From NCBI GenBank assembly GCA_030386875.1, contig CM059579.1, positions 89,718,253-89,782,252 on the forward strand: DNA of 64,000 nt, read 5' to 3'. The position numbers were made by a program, and so were the translations under genes. Each line of letters opens with the position of its first letter. The first letter of the stretch is position 1. The stretch is from Morinoia aosen. Taxonomy: Eukaryota > Arthropoda > Malacostraca > Amphipoda > Talitridae. The notes under the pieces were generated by a model. The model made no database searches. It was not told the DNA's origin and saw only the letters and a program-made list of their open reading frames with translations. Of the stretch, positions 58,381 to 64,000 are shown piece after piece.

Positions 58381-58647
58381 CGGTAGAGGAAACAAGGTAG
58401 GGTCATTTCTATGGGGAAAATACACTTCTTCTTGTTCGGCTAGCCAATAGAACGGCTTTATTTCGAACGAACTTTATGACGTCACCAAAACACCATGTCG
58501 TTAGGCCAATAGTGAAGCCAGATTTGGGGGTAGCAGTGCTACCAGATGCAATATGAGCGCTGCTATTGGTTCGTTGCGGTGACGTCAGCAAATACACACA
58601 GTCGACGAAAAAAAGACTGGTTTGACCTTACCTTGTTTCCTCTACCG
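58381..58647 (+). mobile_element. 267-bp MITE (family 3), copy 3
   Basis: CGGTAGAGGAAACAAGGTAG at the left and TACCTTGTTTCCTCTACCG at the right are exact complements over about 19 bp, the best ends of the three copies. The interior has AATAGAACGGCTTTAT, TATGACGTCACC and GGTGACGTCAGC. Confidence 0.88.
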
Positions 58648-60094
58648 TGGCCGCTGCTCACATTTGGTGGCCCTGATTCATAAAATGAAGCCTCATCTGA
58701 AGACAAAAGGAGCTCATAAACGTCACCGGCATCGCTGAACATTATAATATAAATTCGAATCACTGCACTCAATTTTCATGCGTAACAAGTCGAAACATGA
58801 GAAAAAATCGAAGTAAAATTTACCCCCGTTCGAACGTTCCCAAATAGTTTTCGGCATTTCGTTTTCAACCCCCCACGATTTTTCCGCGCGAAGTCTATGG
58901 GGTTCCGAAAGGAAGAAATTTTAGGTCGAATAATTTTGTGGGGCGTCTGGACTTCATTTCCTCTCCTGGTGGCTGGAAGGAGAGGCGCCCCCTCGCCGGC
59001 TGTCACTCAAAAGTCACACGGCCGCCTCTAATTGCCCTCTTATTGCAAGAAATTGCGCTCCCTCTCTCGAGAAAGCCAGCGCCGCAGCCGGATATTCAAT
59101 TGATTGCCTTGCTAATGAGCAGCCGTGATATCTTCCTCGCAATGCTGCCAAAAAACTCCTCAGGCACCGGATATTACGTCCCACAGTCGTGTGGCTCCGT
59201 CCCTGCAGCGGATGGAATCAGCGACTTCGGCCAGGGATGAACTACTCCTGTTGCACTCAGAATTCTGCTCTAAGGGAGCTTGGTATTTCAAAGCGTATTT
59301 TGTAGCGAAACAAATGAAATTCTCAATGAGTCTTGAGATACGCTGAGACAAAGAGCAGTAGAATGAGGCGGTTGCAGTTACTCATCCGACCATTTCAGTG
59401 AAGAAGAGGAGAGAAAAATGGATGGTGGCAACATGGATGAGTCCAGAGTGTGAGACCATATTTGCCTTATAGGGCTTTCCAACCAGCAAGACTGGGCGGA
59501 TTGCACGCAAGCAAAAAGTTCGTCAAGGCTAGCGACCACCGATTATATATGCGATCTTTGCAGGTGAGCATCAACTTGACTCAACTTAGGCTGATGATGC
59601 TCGAACATTATCGAGTTTCAAAAATGAAACTTCATCTGAGAGAAATTTTGTGTTAGGACGAATTTCGGGGCTTGAAGAAGAAGAAGAAGCACGGCAATCT
59701 CCGTTACGATGATAGTAACAACCCACCTTGAGAAGAAGTAGTCAACAGAAACTACATTCCAAAGGAGAAGGAAACAGTCAATGAATACTCAGGAAATGAA
59801 TCACGTAACTATATTCAATATCTGTCGGGTCTCGCATCTCTTGGGTAAATAGGTCTGAATTTTTACACGTCCGAGAGCAACAGACGGAAGGAACCGATGA
59901 ACACTAGGGGTTAAAGCGCACATGTCGAAGCGTCCCACATTTTCCCGGACACGTTGAGCGATTGTTAACCAATCGTAAAGACATGATCTCCTTTTTGCGC
60001 GGCTCAAGTTCGAATGAAAATACAAGTCACCCGAATGCAGCTTGAGTGCGGCGGTCAGTGGGGCCAAAGATTCACTCGTCATTCCACTCGACAA
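58648..60094. other. Intronic; conserved-looking island and one weak plus-strand exon-like segment
   Basis: 59020-59150 contains ATTCAATTGATTGCC and TGCTAATGAGCAG, homeodomain-type motifs in balanced sequence. 59473-59563 on plus has CTTATAG before and CAG/GTGAGC after, and is open in all frames; one ends YICDLC. Confidence 0.25.
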
Positions 60095-60240
60095 AAGCGG
60101 AATAACTTCAAGTTCGCCGACCGCCGCTCAATTGCCCGAAACATTTTTGTAATTTTCATTTCACTCGACAAATAAGTGACTAATTTTAATGTCGTTTATT
60201 TCACTCGACAAATAGGTGAAACAATTTTAACGTTGCTGAA
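60095..60240. repeat. Short direct repeat (TTTCACTCGACAAATA)
   Basis: CACTCGACAAAAGCGGAATA, TTTCACTCGACAAATAAGTG and TTTCACTCGACAAATAGGTG, spaced about 35-80 bp, just downstream (gene sense) of the exon A donor. Confidence 0.7.
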
Positions 60241-60268
60241 CTAACAGAAATAATTGGTGTAGTCTCAC

Positions 60269-60396
60269 CTTGTGTGTTGGAGAAGCCAGCAGACGGGATT
60301 TGCTCATTGGGCACGAGGTGGTCGCCGCACACTAGGTCGCTGTCGCACCTGCTCACGGCTGAGTTGGGCATCTGCAGCTTGGGGCAAATGGAACAC
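60269..60396 (-). CDS. LIM-homeodomain gene, exon A: second zinc-binding half of a LIM domain
   Basis: A 128-nt internal exon encoding 42 residues, with a strong pyrimidine-rich acceptor (CACCCGCAG before 60396) and a consensus donor (CAAG then GTGAGA at 60268). The peptide starts CSIC and continues to CDSDLVCGDH, giving C-x2-C-x18-C-x2-H. This is the spacing of the second zinc site of a LIM domain (family rule C-x2-C-x16-21-C-x2-C/H/D). The start of the exon right at the first Cys pair means the first zinc site must lie in an upstream exon, beyond the right edge of the window. From memory, the VCGDHL stretch resembles the second LIM of Islet-type proteins (C-x-x-DH). LIM domains bind partners such as LDB/Chip in the nucleus. 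The donor phase (one base, G) matches exon B, which begins with two bases (TC). The alternative is an unrelated Cys-rich exon. Confidence 0.62.
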
Positions 60397-60736
60397 CTGC
60401 GGGTGTGGAAAAAGGGCGTCAGCGGAAACTTGACGTTGATGAAGTGTTGCAAAATGTTCATGGTGTGTTGATGAAGTTATAAGATTCATTTGAAAGGGAA
60501 TAAATTAACTGAGTTACTGCGAAAAATTTTTCTGTATTACTTTCTACAGAGGCATGTGTTAGTTATCACTTTGCATAGGGGATCACGAAAATTGTTATTC
60601 CTTTTTGTTAATTGTATAATTGATTGAAATTAATGAAATATTCCTATCAATTGTTAATTAATTGTTATCACGTACATATTGAAGGAATTTGAACGAGCTG
60701 TCTCGCACCAGCCCAGCAGCCGCGACGGAGCTGTGC

Positions 60737-61619
60737 TAGAAATTGGAACTCAAGTTAGAAATTGGAACTCAAATGGAACTTGCGCTAGAAATTGGAACTG
60801 AAATTAGAAATGGAACTCAAATGGAACTTGCGCTAGAAATTGGAACTGAAATTAGAAATGGAACTCAAATGGAACTTGCGCTAGAAATTGGAACTGAAAT
60901 TAGAAATGGAACTCAAATGGAACTTGCGCTAGAAATTGGAACTGAAATTAGAAATGGAACTCAAATGGAACTTGCGCTAGAAATTGGAACTGAAATTAGA
61001 AATGGAACTCAAATGGAACTTGCGCTAGAAATTGGAACTGAAATTAGAAATGGAACTCAAATGGAACTTGCGCTAGAAATTGGAACTGAAATTAGAAATG
61101 GAACTCAAATGGAACTTACGCTAGAAATTGGAACTGAAATTAGAAATGGAACTCAAATGGAACTTGCGCTAGAAATTGGAACTGAAATTAGAAATGGAAC
61201 TCAAATGGAACTTGCGCTAGAAATTGGAACTGAAATTAGAAATGGAACTGAAATTAGAAATGGAACTCAAATGGAACTTGCGCTAGAAATTGGAATTCAA
61301 ATTAGAAATGGAACTCAAATGGAACTTGAAATTGGAACTGAAATTAGAAATGGAACTCAAATGGAACTTGAAATTGGAACTGAAATTAGAAATGGAACTC
61401 AAATGGAACTTGAAATTGGAACTGAAATTAGAAATGGAACTCAAATGGAACTTGCGCTAGAAATTGGAACTCAAATTAGAAATGGAACTCAAATGGAACT
61501 TGAAATTGGAACTGAAATTATAAATGGAACTCAAATGGAACTTGCGCTAGAAATTGGAACTGAAATTAGAAATGGAACTCAAATGGAACTTGAAATTGGA
61601 ACTGAAATTAGAAATGGAA
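60737..61619. repeat. 48-bp compound minisatellite, left part
   Basis: The unit joins AACTCAAATGG, AACTTGCGCTAGAAATTGG and AACTGAAATTAGAAATGG (48 bp), itself built from GGAACT-led sub-repeats. Near the right end 39-bp units lacking GCGCTAGAA appear. Plus-strand ORF 60743-61630 follows the 16-codon period and is an artefact. Confidence 0.95.
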
Positions 61620-61980
61620 GATTAGATTAGATTAGTCGTTAGTTTTAGCCTCCCTACCCAGCAACAATTGCGATCCAAAGAGAGGAAGGAGGAAGGCACC
61701 ATTTAGTATGGAGTTAAGGAAACGCGGAATCTACGCAGAAAGGCATAGAAACAGTTAGTTGTGAAAGAAGATTATGAAACAAGACCAAAGTTTAAGAAGA
61801 CAGTAGTAGGTGCTGAAAAACAGGACAGCAGTGAACCGAAAAAAGGTGGTCCTTAACATAACAAAAACATTTTATTTCAACAAAAAGAAGGCCTACCTAA
61901 CTCTCAGCTCAGGCCCTCACATTGTCCCCCTGGGAGCGCTAGCTCCCATAGATACAATAATTGTATCCCCCTGAGGGGGT
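61620..61980 (-). mobile_element. 361-bp retroposed element inserted in the 48-bp array (family 2)
   Basis: Starts GATTAGATTAGATTAGTCG and ends CCCTGAGGGGGT. TTAGAAATGGAA lies directly before (61608-61619) and after (61981-61992), a 12-bp target duplication, although a tandem array makes this less decisive than at 49865. The length equals the 49865 copy exactly. Confidence 0.93.
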
Positions 61981-63240
61981 TTAGAAATGGAACTCAAATG
62001 GAACTTGCGCTAGAAATTGGAACTGAAATTAGAAATGGAACTCAAATGGAACTTGCGCTAGAAATTGGAACTCAAATTAGAAATGGAACTCAAATGGAAC
62101 TTGAAATTGGAACTGAAATTAGAAATTGAACTCAAATGGAACTTGCGCTAGAAATTGGAACTCAAATTAGAAATGGAACTCAAATGGAACTTGCGCTAGA
62201 AATTGGAACTCAAATTAGAAATGGAACTCAAATGGAACTTGGGCTAGAAATTGGAACTCAAATTAGAAATGGAACTCAAATGGAACTTGCGCTAGAAATT
62301 GGAACTGAAATTAGAAATGGAACTCAAATGGAACTTGAAATTGGAACTGAAATTAGAAATGGAACTCAAATGGAACTTGCGCTAGAAATTGGAACTGAAA
62401 TTAGAAATGGAACTCAAATGGAACTTGAAATTGGAACTGAAATTAGAAATGGAACTCAAATGGAACTTGAAATTGGAACTGAAATTAGAAATGGAACTCA
62501 AATGGAACTTGCGCTAGAAATTGGAACTCAAATTAGAAATGGAACTCAAATGGAACTTGCGCTAGAAATTGGAACTGAAATTAGAAATGGAACTCAAATG
62601 GAACTTGAAATTGGAACTGAAATTAGAAATGGAACTCAAATGGAACTTGAAATTGGAACTGAAATTAGAAATGGAACTCAAATGGAACTTGAAATTGGAA
62701 CTCAAATTAGAAATGGAACTCAAATGGAACTTGCGCTAAAAATTGGAACTGAAATTAGAAATGGAACTCAAATGGAACTTGCGCTAAAAATTGGAACTGA
62801 AATTAGAAATGGAACTGAAATTAGAAATGGAACTCAAATGGAACTTGAAATTGGAACTGAAATTAGAAATGGAACTCAAATGGAACTTGAAATTGGAACT
62901 GAAATTAGAAATGGAACTCAAATGGAACTTGCGCTAGAAATTGGAACTCAAATTAGAAATGGAACTCAAATGGAACTTGCGCTAGAAATTGGAACTGAAA
63001 TTAGAAATGGAACTGAAATTAGAAATGGAACTCAAATGGAACTTGAAATTGGAACTGAAATTAGAAATGGAACTCAAATGGAACTTGAAATTGGAACTGA
63101 AATTAGAAATGGAACTCAAATGGAACTTGCGCTAGAAATTGGAACTCAAATTAGAAATGGAACTCAAATGGAACTTGCGCTAGAAATTGGAACTGAAATT
63201 AGAAATGGAAATCAAATGGAACTTGCCCTAGAGATTGGGA
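61981..63240. repeat. 48-bp compound minisatellite, right part
   Basis: Continuation of the array after the insertion, with a more even mix of 48-bp and 39-bp units and two local variants (TTGGGCTAGAA at 62240; GCGCTAAAA near 62735 and 62780). Plus-strand ORF 62136-63341 is an artefact running out of the array. Confidence 0.95.
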
Positions 63241-63393
63241 CTCGAATTACGACAGACTTGTGTCTTAAGAAGACATACTCTGAGTGTAAAATTATTTACG
63301 AGATAATATTTCTTGAATTATGTCAAAAACTACGCGACTGAATTACGTGAAATTTTCACGATGTTTTGGTATTCTTGACATGCATGTGCTGTG

Positions 63394-63575
63394 AAATAAT
63401 TATTAAGCCTACAAATTACCCATTTTATTTAATTGGGTTTTATAAATAATTATTAAGGCTACAAATTACCCATTTTATTTAATTGGGTTTTATAAATAAT
63501 TATTAAGCCTACAAATTACCCATTTTATTTAATTTGGTTTTATAAATAATTATTAAGGCTACAAATTACCCAGAT
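63394..63575. repeat. Tandem repeat, 50-bp unit
   Basis: 3.5 copies at exact 50-bp spacing (starts 63394, 63444, 63494, 63544) of AAATAATTATTAAGCCTAC followed by AAATTACCCATTTTATTTAA and TTGGGTTTTAT. AAGCCT and AAGGCT alternate from copy to copy. Confidence 0.95.
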
Positions 63576-64000
63576 TTGAACACAATTGAAAATCTTCGAA
63601 ACCTTCTGAAACATGGACTTCATTGCAACGGCCGTCGTGAAGCAAAAGGATGAGTCTTGGGAAGTCCTTCTTTACATCAGAGGGAGTTCCGTTCGTGAAA
63701 TTTAAACAATTAAACAATTTATTTGCCACAAGTTATACAGTAACTGATTGTATCTCAAGTCTAGTACAATGGACATGTTTGAATATAGCTACTGCTTACC
63801 CGAATAAGTTCAGCGACTTCTATAGGACAGCCTATCATCAAGCTATCTGCATGCATGCTTTTCGCCGAGTAAGCGATTTAAGCAATTAAATCGCTTAGGC
63901 GGCAAAAAAAATACATGCAGGACGCGAAAAAGTTAGATTGTGTTGTGTCCACCGTGCAATATGAGAATCAACGATTTGAGTGATGTTCTTCAAAGTTTAA
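63576..64000. other. No recognised feature
   Basis: Plus ORF 63650-63889 is not recognised. No LIM-type Cys pattern was seen on the minus strand, so the remaining 5' exons of the LIM-homeodomain gene should lie further right. Confidence 0.45.

Noticed and set aside
61620-61640. Telomere-like GATTAGATTAG
   Set aside because: It is ATTAG, not the arthropod TTAGG, only three units long, and it is the tail of a retroposed element.
60743-63341. Plus-strand ORFs of 295 and 401 codons with a 16-residue repeat (MELALEIGTEIRNGTQ)
   Set aside because: Tempting as a repeat protein because 48 bp is in frame, but the unit is built from GGAACT sub-repeats, 39-bp variants keep frame only because 9 bp is a multiple of three, and there is no non-repeat domain or splice context.

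Overview
The window is nuclear DNA of a multicellular animal. The evidence is an intron-split homeobox, canonical GT-AG splice sites, several families of miniature DNA transposons, a retroposed short element with target-site duplications, and a very heavy load of minisatellites. The Islet/Lim3-like LIM-homeodomain and the repeat style suggest an arthropod, but the sequence alone does not fix the species. There are no operons, rRNAs, tRNAs or CRISPR arrays.

The one gene I can defend lies on the minus strand and covers at least 27.9-60.4 kb. Four exons have clean splice sites and mutually compatible phases. Exon A (60269-60396) is the second zinc-binding half of a LIM domain. Exon B (44525-44747) holds a Ser/acidic linker and the first 16 homeodomain residues. 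Exon C (43470-43632) holds the rest of the homeodomain and a Gln-rich tail. Exon D (27932-28111) is a Pro/Gln-rich C-terminal segment. Together they describe a divergent LIM-homeodomain transcription factor. Its 5' exons lie beyond the right edge, and its 3' end was not located with certainty (a weak candidate is at 23902-23970).

Nearly everything else is intronic or intergenic repeat. About 18 tandem arrays with periods of 12 to 50 bp add up to roughly 14-15 kb by my coordinates. The long ORFs on both strands and in several frames inside them are by-products of stop-free repeat units, not genes. The arrays lie at about 1.9, 2.6, 6.6, 17.5, 20.4, 21.9, 30.3, 32.0, 35.6, 38.5, 43.9, 46.8, 49.4, 50.5, 55.9, 56.4, 60.7-63.2 and 63.4 kb.

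The interspersed elements fall into families. Eight copies form a ~230-bp TTAA-associated, piggyBac-like MITE. About 12 copies form a ~361-bp retroposed element, all in one orientation, two with 12-14 bp target duplications. Three copies form a 267-bp MITE with 20-bp-class inverted ends. There is also one Tc1/mariner-type MITE and two or three hAT-type MITEs, one nested. The left edge carries a possible tail of a non-LTR reverse transcriptase ORF.

The most interesting reading is a developmental regulatory gene whose introns have become hosts to internally homogenised minisatellites. One array and one set of degenerate repeats, which copies the exon's own splice donor, sit inside the intron that splits the homeodomain.
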